From Siphonodentalium dalli (Eukaryota > Mollusca > Scaphopoda > Gadilida > Siphonodentaliidae): a stretch of DNA of 64,000 nt. The notes beneath the pieces were generated by a model. It was not told where the DNA came from, did no database searches, and worked only from the letters and a program-made list of their open reading frames with translations. This document shows, piece by piece, positions 36,280 to 45,736 of the stretch. The stretch lies in assembly GCA_032622095.1 (NCBI GenBank), contig CP136065.1, forward strand, positions 217,290,151 through 217,354,150. The letters run 5' to 3'. Numbering within the stretch: the stretch's first letter is position 1; the number at the start of each line of letters is the position of its first letter. The translations under genes were made by a program, and so were the position numbers.

Positions 36280-36600
36280 TTATGCCATCGCAAGACTTAA
36301 TTCAAGTGATCGAATTCAGAACGTTTTTCGGCATGGAACAAAAGAGCGTTCATTGTTAGTCTATTCCTGATATAGAAATAAAGAGTGTTTATTTAAATTG
36401 GTGCAAACAATTTAAAACAGCTGGAACATTGCTGTGACCTTGGCAAGTATTTTGCAGAGCATATGAAGGCCGCGTATGAATATTTCTTGTACTTGTCTAC
36501 CTACTTTATATCTCCATCCAAATGACGTTGACATAATGAGGATGTTTGATTGAGCCATGTCCGTTCAACGCATTAACGGAGATATAACAAAAAAAGCTTC
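36280..36600 (+). repeat. dispersed repeat family E, copy 3
   Basis: CATGGAACAAAAGAGCGTT, TAGTCTATTCCT-ATAT and AATAAAGAGTGTTTAT match 7160-7230. GCTGTGAC, CAGAGCATATGAAG and GAGCCATGTCCGTT match later family E blocks. It is more diverged than copies 1 and 2. Confidence 0.6.
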
Positions 36601-37390
36601 TTAAAACGACTTTCTGTTTATCCTCGTTGTATTATCATATATTTTCTTGCGCATCCGTGTTACCCGGGTCCGAATGAGGTCATTTACAATCAGCATGATG
36701 CTAACCTGGAACATGTTTCCAACTTGGTGTCAAATCGGTATTTTAAACCGGCTGTAACCTGGACACTCCGCAAATTGAGATGTTTTTCGCGATATCAGAC
36801 TCGTGTGTACCCACGTTGCGATTTCGTTGCACTTTAAACATCTTTGCATATAATCTTTTGATATGCAAGTGTACATGTCCTCGTTTATGCTTTCACAGTA
36901 TATATAGTCATGCAATCTCCTTATGCGTTTAGTCGTCTTGAATCTGAATCTGAAAATGGCATGCTAATATCGATCAGTACAGTGCGTTACCCATACTAAA
37001 TATTGTTATCTTCTAAGGATACGGCTGCACCCATCATATCACAAAGTTACGACTTACACATTTTAGCTCTTCTGGTGATAAATCTGCATACTCACGTATA
37101 TTTTGTGAGGGTCGAATATTCTGGCTCTCGTATAACATAATCGAAGTTAAAGTCACTAAGAAAGCGCAATTGAAGATAATAGTTTTCTGTTGGAGAGCGC
37201 TAAAATCAGCAACGAATAGAACGATAATTCACAACTTGAGAAATTAATGAATTATATAATTTCTACGAAGTAATATCACATTAATTATAAACCGGGTACT
37301 TTATATTGGATGGGACCCAATAGCCATGGTTATCGATCAGAGACGTCACCGTCGTATAGATTTATAATCAAATTTATTTAGATTCTAATG
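36601..37390. other. no gene recognised
   Basis: No supported ORF or repeat. Confidence 0.4.
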
Positions 37391-37850
37391 TTTAACCCTT
37401 TACCCAACAAACCGGCCAAAAACGCCCAAATAAAGCTTCAACAGCCTAAAATATCTTCGGTCTGTCTCAATAACACCATACAAATATGGATATCATTGGA
37501 ACCGGTTCATTGACCACATTGTGATGGTTACAGTTATGCCCTGTGCCAATGCATTCTCTTATATATGCGAGTCGACCATAGGTCGCCTCGCATATATAAG
37601 AGAATGCATTGGCCTAAAAAAATTCTTTTTACCATTTTTCTTACATTCTTTAACAATTTTATAATTTTTTCTTACATTTTTTAACAATTTTTATAATTTT
37701 GTTCTACAATCTTTGAACAATTTTATCATTTTTAATATGTGTTAAGCCAATGCATTCTCTTATATATGCGAGGCGACCTATGGTCGACTCGCATATATAA
37801 GAGAATGCATTGGCACAGGGCCGTTCTGTTGGGTAAAGGGTTAAAGTGGC
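37391..37850. mobile_element. inverted-repeat element enclosing two family A hairpins (A8)
   Basis: Outer arms TTTAACCCTTTACCCAACA (left) and TGTTGGGTAAAGGGTTAAA (right) bracket the region. Inside, 37538-37821 holds two complete hairpins (GCCCTGTGCCAATGCATTCT to GCATTGGCACAGGGC) joined by an AT-rich spacer of degenerate TTTTACAATTTT repeats. The outer termini differ from those of A1-A7, yet the hairpin sequence is the same. Confidence 0.8.
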
Positions 37851-38363
37851 TTATTTGAGTAACTCAACCTGAAACATTGTCTCATTTTTGGGGCACTTGT
37901 GCTCTACCATTAATTATTTCTTTTAAAAAATGATGACAATCTTTGATTTAGTCTAAATGCTCTTTATTTGTAGATATGCTGCATTATAGTTTGTTTGTTG
38001 AAGTTTTAACTTGATATATGGACAATGCATGCATCTCCGCGCTTAACCACTCTAGTTACAGATCACAAAATCATAATCGAACTATATAAACAACGTAGAC
38101 ACACACGAAGCACCATATCATATACTATATCATATAGATCGAAAACATGGTTTAAACCCGACCCAGTATGCCGGATTTGTGCTAACTTGTAAAACTTTGT
38201 GTATTTCCATATTTTTCTCCATATTTTCCGTTCCCAAACAACGGGAAGATGACCATATGGTCATGCCGCCACCATATGCAATATTATCGTTTATTATTTG
38301 ATTTGATATGTATTACAAAGTTGTATGATGATATTGCCATGAACAAATATTTACTTACGTACT
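37851..38363. other. no gene recognised
   Basis: AT-rich sequence with no supported feature. Confidence 0.4.
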
Positions 38364-38885
38364 ACATCACCCCTGGTCAGGTGATCCTGCTAATATGCTA
38401 TGATGCTGGTGGTCCTGCTGAATTGCTATGATGATGTTAGGGCAAACTGATGCCGTTACGAAAAACTACCGTTATTTTTGTAAAGTTGTCATTTTCGCGG
38501 TGTTTGGCTAATCCGAGCGATTTGAGAAAAAAAAAACAGTGTCTTTATGAATAATTCAAGAACATATACATTTTTGAAATAATTAATAATGGCTGGTGTT
38601 TGCATATAGATGTGAATAGCCATCTTGATTATCGTCGATTTGCAACAACTAATACAACCAGTATTAAAATATTTTTCAATATATATGTTTTGAGTGTTTG
38701 ATATACATAATGGCTTTTCCTGGATATGTTCAGAATATCCGAACATCGCGAAAAATAACAACCTTAGAAAAATAACGGTACTTTTTCTTAACAGAATCAG
38801 TTTGCCCTAACAGCATCATATCATTCAGCAGGACCCACCAGCATCATAGCATATCAGCAGGACCACTTGACCATGGGTGGGTATA
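38364..38885. mobile_element. inverted-repeat element family C, near complete
   Basis: The left arm CCTGGTCAGGTGATCCTGCT, ATATGCTATGATGCTGGTGG, TTAGGGCAAACTGA is matched in reverse complement by the right arm ending at GGTCCTGC/GTCAAGTGGTCC. Arms are about 80 bases. The interior (CATCTTGATTATCGTCGATT, CAACTAATACAACCAGTATT) is shared with 16740-17015 and 23758-24036 in reverse orientation. No ORF of note. Confidence 0.8.
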
Positions 38886-39042
38886 GGGTTATCTGATCGA
38901 GGGGGTTGACACGTTGTTGCACTGTAAATGATAGAGATGTTCGCAGACACCCTGTGCATTGAGTCGATCGCTATACGAATTAAACCGTTTGGTTTATAAG
39001 ATAAACCAGGTTGGTGAATGCGACTACATATGTCATAACTGG

Positions 39043-39660
39043 TTCTAGTTTGTCCCACGGTTCCCAAATTAGATCCGCTTCAAAATTGTTCTGTCTCGGT
39101 CTGTCCCAGACCTTTCTATTGGGACAGGAAATATCAAAGGTAAATAATATATTTAATATGAAAACATTAGGAATGTGTTTGTCTCGGTCTGTACCAGTCA
39201 TATCAGTTTGTCCCACGGTTCCCAGATAAGATCCACTTCAAAATTATTCTGTCCCGGTCTGTCCCAGACCTTTCTATTGGGACAGGAAATATCAAAGGTA
39301 AATAATATATTTAATATGAAAACATTAGAAATGTGTTTGTCTCGGTCTGTACCAGTCATATCAGTTTGTACCATGGTTCCCAAATAAGATCCTCTTCGAA
39401 AAGAATTCTGTCTCGGTCTGTCCCAGACATTTCTATTGGGACAGGAAATATCAAAGGTAAATAATATATTTAATATGAAAACAGTAGAAATGTGTTTGTC
39501 TCAGGCTGTACCAGTCATATCAGTTTGTCCCATGGTTCCCAAATAAGATCCTCTTCAATTTTTTTTTTCTGTCTCGGTCTGTCCCAGACCTTTATATTGG
39601 GACAGGAAATATCAAAGATAAATAATTTAATATGAAAACATTAGGACAAACAGTGTGTCC
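39043..39660 (+). repeat. ~162-bp satellite-like tandem array
   Basis: About four units contain GTTTGTCCCACGGTTCCCAA, CTGTCTCGGTCTGTCCCAGA and TCTATTGGGACAGGAAATAT, then GTAAATAATATATTTAATAT and CGGTCTGTACCAGTCATATC. Each unit includes a small stem, CTGTCCCAG with CTATTGGGACAG. Frames of 60-80 residues on both strands repeat with the array and are not genes. Confidence 0.9.
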
Positions 39661-39714
39661 CGTGGTTCCCAAATAAGAACTGCTTGAAAATTAATCTGTC
39701 GCAGTCAGAAAAAA

Positions 39715-40000
39715 AAGAAGCGGATAGTTTTACTTAGAGAACAGGTCCAAACTGATTCTACTGGGACAGGAGCGAGACACAACAAAACAGCGAGTAGTTT
39801 CACTCAGAGAACAGGGACCAAACTGATTCTACTGGGACAGGAGCGAGACAAAAAAAAACAGCGGGTGGTTTCACTCAGAGAACAGGGACAAAACTGATTC
39901 TACTGGGACAGGAGCGAGACAAAAAAAAACAACGGGTAGTTTTACTCAGAGAACAGGGACCAAACTGATTCTAGTGGGACAGGAGCGAGACAGACTATAT
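39715..40000 (+). repeat. ~67-bp tandem array
   Basis: Four units contain AGTTTCACTCAGAGAACAGG, CAAACTGATTCTACTGGGAC and AGGAGCGAGACAAAAAAA. The unit shares the CTGGGACAGG element with the preceding array, so both may derive from one ancestral motif. Confidence 0.9.
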
Positions 40001-40061
40001 ACTTTATTTTGTTCTGTCTCGCTTGTCTCGGCTTGTCCCAGGACTTATCACTGGGACAAAA

Positions 40062-40648
40062 ATGCCGATGTATTTTCTGTTGGCCACGTTTCTTGCCATA
40101 TATGTATCATTGGGCACACTGTATGCATGTAGTGGTAAATCCAACACCCCACAACGGAGACCCTCTAGCTACGATCCTAGATACGATCCTGCATCAATAT
40201 CCACGTGGTGCAGGGATGTACATTGTACATATGGTTCCGAGCGCCGAATTATAGGAGAGAATAAATTGGACACTCGGCTCTGATTTGTCAATAACTCTTT
40301 TTTATAACATTGAAATACAGCAGATCTCTTTAACATAAATTCCCATAATTAGCAATTGGCACAGATGTTAGCCCTTTGTAGTGAAATGTGAATTTTGTGT
40401 GTGCTGTAACAAGTTACGAAAACACAAGATTTTAAGTCGGATTCCATGCTAGACGTACTTGATTGTTTGCATTACATGTTACCCCAAATAACAATCCTTT
40501 AAATGTTTTCACAGAGTCCGATGGAATGTATTTACCCCAGTGTAGCCCGAACGAATTTCTACAACCCTTTGAGCAAATGGGAATTTTCCAATTTTTCCAC
40601 ATGTATAGTGGGTTGAAATCTTGGATATACAATAGCCTTTGTTGGTGA
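40062..40648 (+). CDS. candidate two-exon small secreted peptide (thyroglobulin-1-like?)
   Basis: Exon 1 (40062-40134) starts MPMYFLLATFLAIYVSLG, a good signal peptide, and ends at a donor-like GTG|GTAAAT in phase 1. Exon 2 (40515-40648) follows a good acceptor (GTTTTCACAG) in the matching phase and encodes ESDGMYLPQCSPNEFLQPFE up to NSLCW before a TGA. The G-x-Y-x-P-Q-C ... F-x-P ... CW pattern recalls a thyroglobulin type-1 domain. The second QC is missing, and the stop falls where the CWC cysteine would be. Without splicing, exon 1 reads on to a 70-residue secreted peptide with two further Cys (to 40283). Function unknown; it could be a pseudogene. Confidence 0.3.
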
Positions 40649-41741
40649 AAATCTGAGATTCTTCTCTTGATTGCCAGCTGCCATAGTGGAATGATTATCA
40701 GAATAAACTAAAAGTCAATGGACTCAGCAATTTATGGCCAAAGACAATTCAATCGACTGCCTAATTGTGAAGATGACCAGCGGACGCTATCGAGTTCTCC
40801 CGAGGCGTGTTGTCCACAATGCTTTCGCCATCACGCTGTTCGTCGCGGAGGACCGCAATTAAATCAACTGCCACAAAGATCATGATAAAGATCGCAGACA
40901 ATGTCCAGTCTGGGATCCTAATGTTATTCTATCATTATTCCCATATCATACGGTCTTTTGACAAATCAGAGCTGACATTTCATACGGGTTTAGTCAATTT
41001 CTTTAACCATTTGATGCCGATACTGAATCAGCGATTAGACAAGGTGATCATGTGTACTCTATAGTGGGACGAAAAGTACTCTTTCAACGTAATGAGTGCG
41101 CCCACGCGTCGTGGAACGTACGTATAATGTGCATGATTCGGCGCGGGAGCGAGTCAGTTGATACATAAACCAAATGATACCCACCAAAAGTTAACTGATA
41201 CTTAAATTTGAGTCAAGTTATACCGTCTTCTTGGGTCAAATTATACCTTCCTGATTTAAATGATACCTTTTCAAAATAAAGTATTAAATGTTTATTGTTT
41301 TCAACTGGAAGTGTCCCCTTGTCCATGCTTGTCCGGCGTGATCAATTTTATTTATGATTCCACTTCAGGCAGGCAAATAACATTATATAATTTGGTCCCA
41401 ATCGAGACAGCCTGGTCATAGAAACAATTGAATCCGTGTTACCACATACAATCCCATGGTGTTGACATGATTGTGTACATGATGTAAATATGTTTTTGCT
41501 TGTTTCGCAATGTTTTGTGAGAGCAATACACCTGCATTTAGTAGTAATACACGCACACAAAACCAAGTTCATATTCTGCCACTAAATATCATTGTGTTTG
41601 ACGTTTGTCGTCCTTCCACAGGATCTAACATTTTGACTGAATTATATTTATTGAGTAACTGAAAATATCGATAAACAACAATCCTGACTGATATGATCAC
41701 TAATATAGTCAGTGGTGTTACCTGTTTCCCTATCTTTATAG
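40649..41741. other. presumed intron or intergenic sequence before the GPCR exon
   Basis: I searched the plus-strand frames for the TM1-TM3 exon expected for this receptor type and did not see it. No other gene is supported. Confidence 0.4.
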
Positions 41742-42107
41742 GTGTGTCTGTGTCAGTGAGCTGCTTCACTCTCGTCGCCATGTCGTTGGAACGTTACTTC
41801 GCCATCTGTCGACCACTGACATCTCGTAGTTGGCAAACGAGATCTCACTCCTACAAGACAATTATCGTCTGCTGGGCGCTCGCGGTTGTTGTCGTCATTC
41901 CCATTGCCATCTACACCCGCCACGTGCAGCTCAGGAACGGAAACCACTCGTGCAAGGAGGACTGGCCAAATCCAGAGTGGGAGATCGCGTACGCCGTGAT
42001 TGTAGATCTCGTTCTTCTCGTGATTCCGATTGGAATTTTGACATTCTCGTACGGCCAGATTTCATTCACACTGTGGATAAGTCTCAAGATGGAAGAAAAG
42101 TCCAATG
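41742..42107 (+). CDS. internal exon of a cholecystokinin/sulfakinin-type GPCR
   Basis: The exon is bounded by acceptor CTTTATAG (41741) and donor AATG|GTAAGC (42107), phase 1 on both sides, 366 bases. It encodes SVSVSCFTLVAMSLERYFAI (end of TM3 with an ERY motif), CRPLTSRSWQTRSHSYK (second intracellular loop) and TM4 (TIIVCWALAVVVVIPIAIYT). ECL2 follows with the conserved Cys (NHSCKEDWPNP), then TM5 (VIVDLVLLVIPIGILTFSYG). The CRPLTSRSWQT loop is close to that of cholecystokinin receptors, class A peptide receptors that couple to G proteins at the plasma membrane. TM1-3 and TM6-7 exons are not visible in the window. GC content and codon use are clearly more gene-like than the surroundings. 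The sulfakinin/CCK assignment is by motif memory; another peptide GPCR is possible. Confidence 0.8.
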
Positions 42108-43101
42108 GTAAGCTTAAATCAACTGCATGGTCGTCAATGTCACAGTAGACTGACGCATTACAGGCCCCTGGGGAAATTACCAAATACACCAATATATATC
42201 ACACAAGAAATATGGTTCACAAGTCAGATTTTTGGCGAAAGAGCACCATCTATATAGGACATGACACTCTGCGGAATGGTATGAAATGTTGAACAGAATG
42301 ACAATCTGTGGAACATCATTTGAAATTGCGTCGGACGGCCGATATATCGAGGAATATGGCATGCAGAGGGCTCGTTTTTGGTATCTGGCGAAAGGCCGAT
42401 ATTCGCCCCAGCCAGAATATTTTAACCCCGTGCTGACTTGACATCAGCAGTTTCGTTATTCGATCGACGCCTGACCTGCCATAATACTGTCGAAATCAAG
42501 GCTGCGAAACAGCTGTATAATTCTATTTTCACAGCGATAAAGCTAGATTTCTCGATGAATACGCTAGAAAACAAGTATTAGGTATCAAATGACGCATTGG
42601 AATGTTACGGATTCATGTTTCTGTATCTGTGTACTACAAGAAAAGGATGTTAGATCCATCACTCAATGTCTAACTTTGGTGATGACATCATCCAATGGTG
42701 CAATTCAAAACAGTTTTACACTGTGCAGTTTAAAATTTTCTTGTCAGTATAAGGTAGAGAGAAATGGGAGACTACGTTTCTCTTTAAAAATTAAATGTCG
42801 ACGAATCCAAGTGGTAAATTAATCCAGTCTCTGACGGTTCATGAGGAAAAGTTGTATTTATATTGGTTGTCATCTGGTGCTATTGTTTTTAAGAGTAGGT
42901 GGTAGTTCCTCGTTTCTTTTCTGCAGTGTTGGATACATGTTGGAATTGGAATGGTAGTTCTGCGGAAAATTAGTAATCAGGATATTGTTCTGGAGTTGCT
43001 GGAGTGGTGGTAAATTTAGTTGCTTTAGAAGAGTGGTGACAGTATTTGGCTTTCTGGAGTATATACATATGGTAGCCCGCCTCTATTTTATATCTTATTT
43101 A
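42108..43101. other. presumed GPCR intron; no exon seen
   Basis: No open frame resembles TM6-TM7. A block at 42440-42540 (GTCGAAATCAAGGCTG...AACAGCTGTATAATTCTATT) recurs inverted at about 57800-57900, just outside the LTR element, and marks another dispersed repeat. Confidence 0.45.
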
Positions 43102-43604
43102 TATACGATGTGGTTGTTGTTGTGGTAAAACGACTACTGACTCGGCGAACATGCAAACATTATATATCGACTCCGACGAAATAAGCGAGAATAGCTCAAA
43201 ATAAACTCGGCGTTTACAATAACACTATCGATTTCAGCTGACAATAGGTGAGAATTGAAACAATTCAAGAGCGCATGGAAGTGCTGCTAAGAACGGCTTA
43301 GTTGGAACGATAGAACGGCTTCAGCCGACCAGTGTATTTTTACGAGAAAAACGGAGCGCTCGTTATGGAGAGAAGTTTTGCCACAATTCGCTGCATAGTG
43401 GAATTATTTGGAAACAATTATATTCTCTGTGTCTAATCCTACATTTTAATACAATAGACGCTCCATTATATTGAATAAATCAGCCGAAATCTATATTGTT
43501 ATTGTGAACAGCGAGTCTAATTTTAGTTTTTTGTATCGGCGTCGATATAAAGTTTGCATGTTCGCCGAGTCAGTTGTCCTTTTACCACAGCCATATCGTA
43601 TATA
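43102..43604. mobile_element. inverted-repeat element, ~500 bp
   Basis: The left end TATACGATGTGGTTGTTGTT, TGTGGTAAAACGACTACTGA, CTCGGCGAACATGCAAAC is matched in reverse by GTTTGCATGTTCGCCGAGTC to CCATATCGTATA. The arms continue inward (ATATCGACTCCGACG with CGGCGTCGATATAAA). Non-coding, MITE-like. Confidence 0.75.
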
Positions 43605-43689
43605 AAATGAATGAATGTGTAGTATTCCACTGCGTCATTTGTTACCGAATACTTGTTGTTTGCTAGCGTATTCATCGAGAAATAGAGGA

Positions 43690-43835
43690 TCTCACATGAG
43701 TTTCTAGTTTATACGGAATTTATCAACCGAGTTCACTAAATTCGATTTGAGCCGAGGTTTACCGAGGCTCAAATAGAATTTAGAGGACGAGGTTGATAAA
43801 TTACGTATAAAATAGGACGAGTGTGAGATACCTTT
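43690..43835. repeat. imperfect hairpin, ~65-bp arms
   Basis: CTCACATGAG, TTTATACGGAATTTATCAAC and TAAATTCGATTTGAGCC are mirrored by GGCTCAAATAGAATTTAGA, GTTGATAAATTACGTATAAA and CGAGTGTGAG around a short TACCGA loop. Confidence 0.75.
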
Positions 43836-44068
43836 TATCACATGATCAAATAAACCCGAAGCAACGCGAAATATTCATCGAAAACAACAATCATAAACTA
43901 CAGCGATCGCAAGTTATTTGAAGAACGCCGTGACGTCATCGCACGCGCTGATATTAAACGTGTCTATTACCGATAATTATGAAACTGCTTTTATGGCCAA
44001 ATTATGTGATAAACCTAAATTCCAAACATTGATGTGGAACGCAGTTTTCGATGTTTCGGGGCACCTTC

Positions 44069-44073
44069 GTATT
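44069..44073. repeat. target site duplication of LTR element (left)
   Basis: GTATT here and GTATT at 57708-57712 flank the two LTRs directly, the 5-base duplication expected for a Ty3/gypsy integration. Confidence 0.8.
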
Positions 44074-44337
44074 ATTATAAAAATTGGCTGTATATAATAA
44101 CCAGTTACAATATAATATATAATAATGAACATACTTACTATTAATACATCTTGACACAAACGAGGATTACAAAGGATATAAACTGTAGAATTATACGTCT
44201 GGATTGTTTGGTTTCTTTATTGTTCTGATTTCTCCGGTTGCTGGTCCACTCGATTTCGACTCCGGATCCTCAGTATAATTTCCGGTCTAATAAGACTTTC
44301 TGCACCATATTTCCGGTTTAATCCCAATTTCACAACA
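44074..44337 (-). repeat. 3' LTR
   Basis: This 264-base repeat matches 57447-57707 with one internal substitution (44247 against 57617). Read on the minus strand it begins TGTTGTGAAATTGGG; its outer end reads CCAATTTTTATAAT where the other LTR has CCAATTTTTACAAT. The LTR is short for the family. Confidence 0.9.
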
Positions 44338-44352
44338 CTATTCCCTTTTCTT
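44338..44352 (-). promoter_or_regulatory. polypurine tract
   Basis: On the minus strand AAGAAAAGGGAATAG directly precedes the TGTTGTG start of the 3' LTR, as expected for the plus-strand cDNA primer. Confidence 0.75.
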
Positions 44353-44394
44353 AATAAAATGCTGTTTCCCCCCGTGACGAAATGAATCCCAATT

Positions 44395-44520
44395 TCTGAA
44401 TGATGAATCCAAAGTTTCTTATTGATAAATGGCGAATCCAAAGTTGTTGAAGAATAACAAATCCAAAGTTGTTGAAGAATAACCAATCCAAAGTTGTTGA
44501 AGAATGATGAATCCAAAGTG
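44395..44520. repeat. ~29-bp minisatellite in the element's 3' region
   Basis: AATCCAAAGTTGTTGAAGAA recurs four times with small variants between the TatD stop and the polypurine tract. Confidence 0.8.
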
Positions 44521-44903
44521 TTTTACACAGAACTTTACACAATCACAGAAGTTCACAACACAATAAAATAAAAAATAACACTGCACCTACTGGCGTACAG
44601 CGTCGGAATGAAACAGTATGTCATGATCATACAAAATGTCAGTCATGGCAGTTTACAAATCCCTGGTGGTATATAATCAGTCCTGTACGGGTTATCGGAC
44701 TGACTCCAAGGATGTGTATAATCAGCTTTACTGACTTGGTTTCAAGTTGGCGGTATTGTTAATCAGAATGAGCACTCTCTAAATTTTGGAAAGTAGTAGT
44801 AATGAGCAGAAATTTGAGCATGAGAGTGTCTCCTATGAGCCGAAAAGCCAAAAAATAATTTGGAACACCTGATCAACTGACATAAGTAGGGTGAATATGG
44901 AGT

Positions 44904-45200
44904 TTAAGGGTTGATCGGCTGGATGCCATACAGTCTTTGGGCATTTTCCTGTGTCCGAGCTAACACATCCTCCGGGGATGTTCCCAGGACCCGTGCTAAG
45001 GAGACAGCAACCTCCCCAATGACTGCAGGGGTGGTAAAAGGACGTCCCTGCGAACCGAAATGGGGTGCGTCAGACTCTAAGAGTAACCTGCCTGGCTTGA
45101 TGCTTCGAATAGCATCTTTCTGGACTTCATTAAAGCCGGAACAGGCTGTGGTGACCCCGAAATAAGTGTTAGGTCTGAGATACGACCACCGGTCAACCAT
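44904..45200 (-). pseudogene. ORF3 C-terminal part, TatD DNase domain (downstream piece)
   Basis: 98 residues in line with the ORF3 piece at 47251-49665, separated from it by the non-LTR insertion. It carries the last catalytic element of TatD nucleases, LLLESDAPHF (metal-binding Asp at about residue 44), then PAVIGEVAVSLARVLG and a closing LYGIQP block. The stop at 44904 is the natural end of a TatD domain. The DNase reaction is known for TatD proteins; its role in this element is inference. Confidence 0.75.
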
Positions 45201-45736
45201 ATAGGATAGGATAATATTTTATTCCACAATACAATACATTATACATTATAATACATGTCAATTTGTATATGTATTGTGTGGAGTGCCGTGGCCAATGATG
45301 GCCGTCTACCCGGCACCCCTGACTGACAGAATACAAGCAGTAATGGCTATATAAAGACTTGAAGTATTTCACTATAGTTTCCTGATTATATTAATATTTA
45401 TATTGAATTTAATTATAGATATTGATACCAGTGAATAAACAGATATTTTGAGTTGTTTGGATATAAATGGATATGAATGAATATGCAACGGTCAAACGTT
45501 CTAAAATATTTGGAGTTTGTTTGGCTGTATATACTAAGGGAATTTATTAAGATTTGCTCACACACTGTGTTTATAACTGTTACAGTTAAATTTCCTTAGT
45601 ATATATAGCCATGCGTTGGACGAGATTTTGCAGGATACAAGTCGTAGTACTCTGGTAATTTAATGTGAGACAATTTTTGCATTTAGGGTAAGTAGCCAAT
45701 AGACTAAATATATTCGGAACATTTTTATCATTTTTA
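45201..45736 (-). other. 3' untranslated region of the non-LTR element
   Basis: It contains the block GCCGGGTAGACGGCCATCAT and GGCCACGGCACTCCACACAA shared with the 3' tails at 20785-20915 and 28699-28830. Those two are therefore members of the same or a closely related family. Confidence 0.7.

Noticed and set aside
39043-39400. Short frames with repeating MFVSVCTSHISLSHGSQIRS-like peptides
   Set aside because: They arise from the 162-bp tandem array and occur on both strands.
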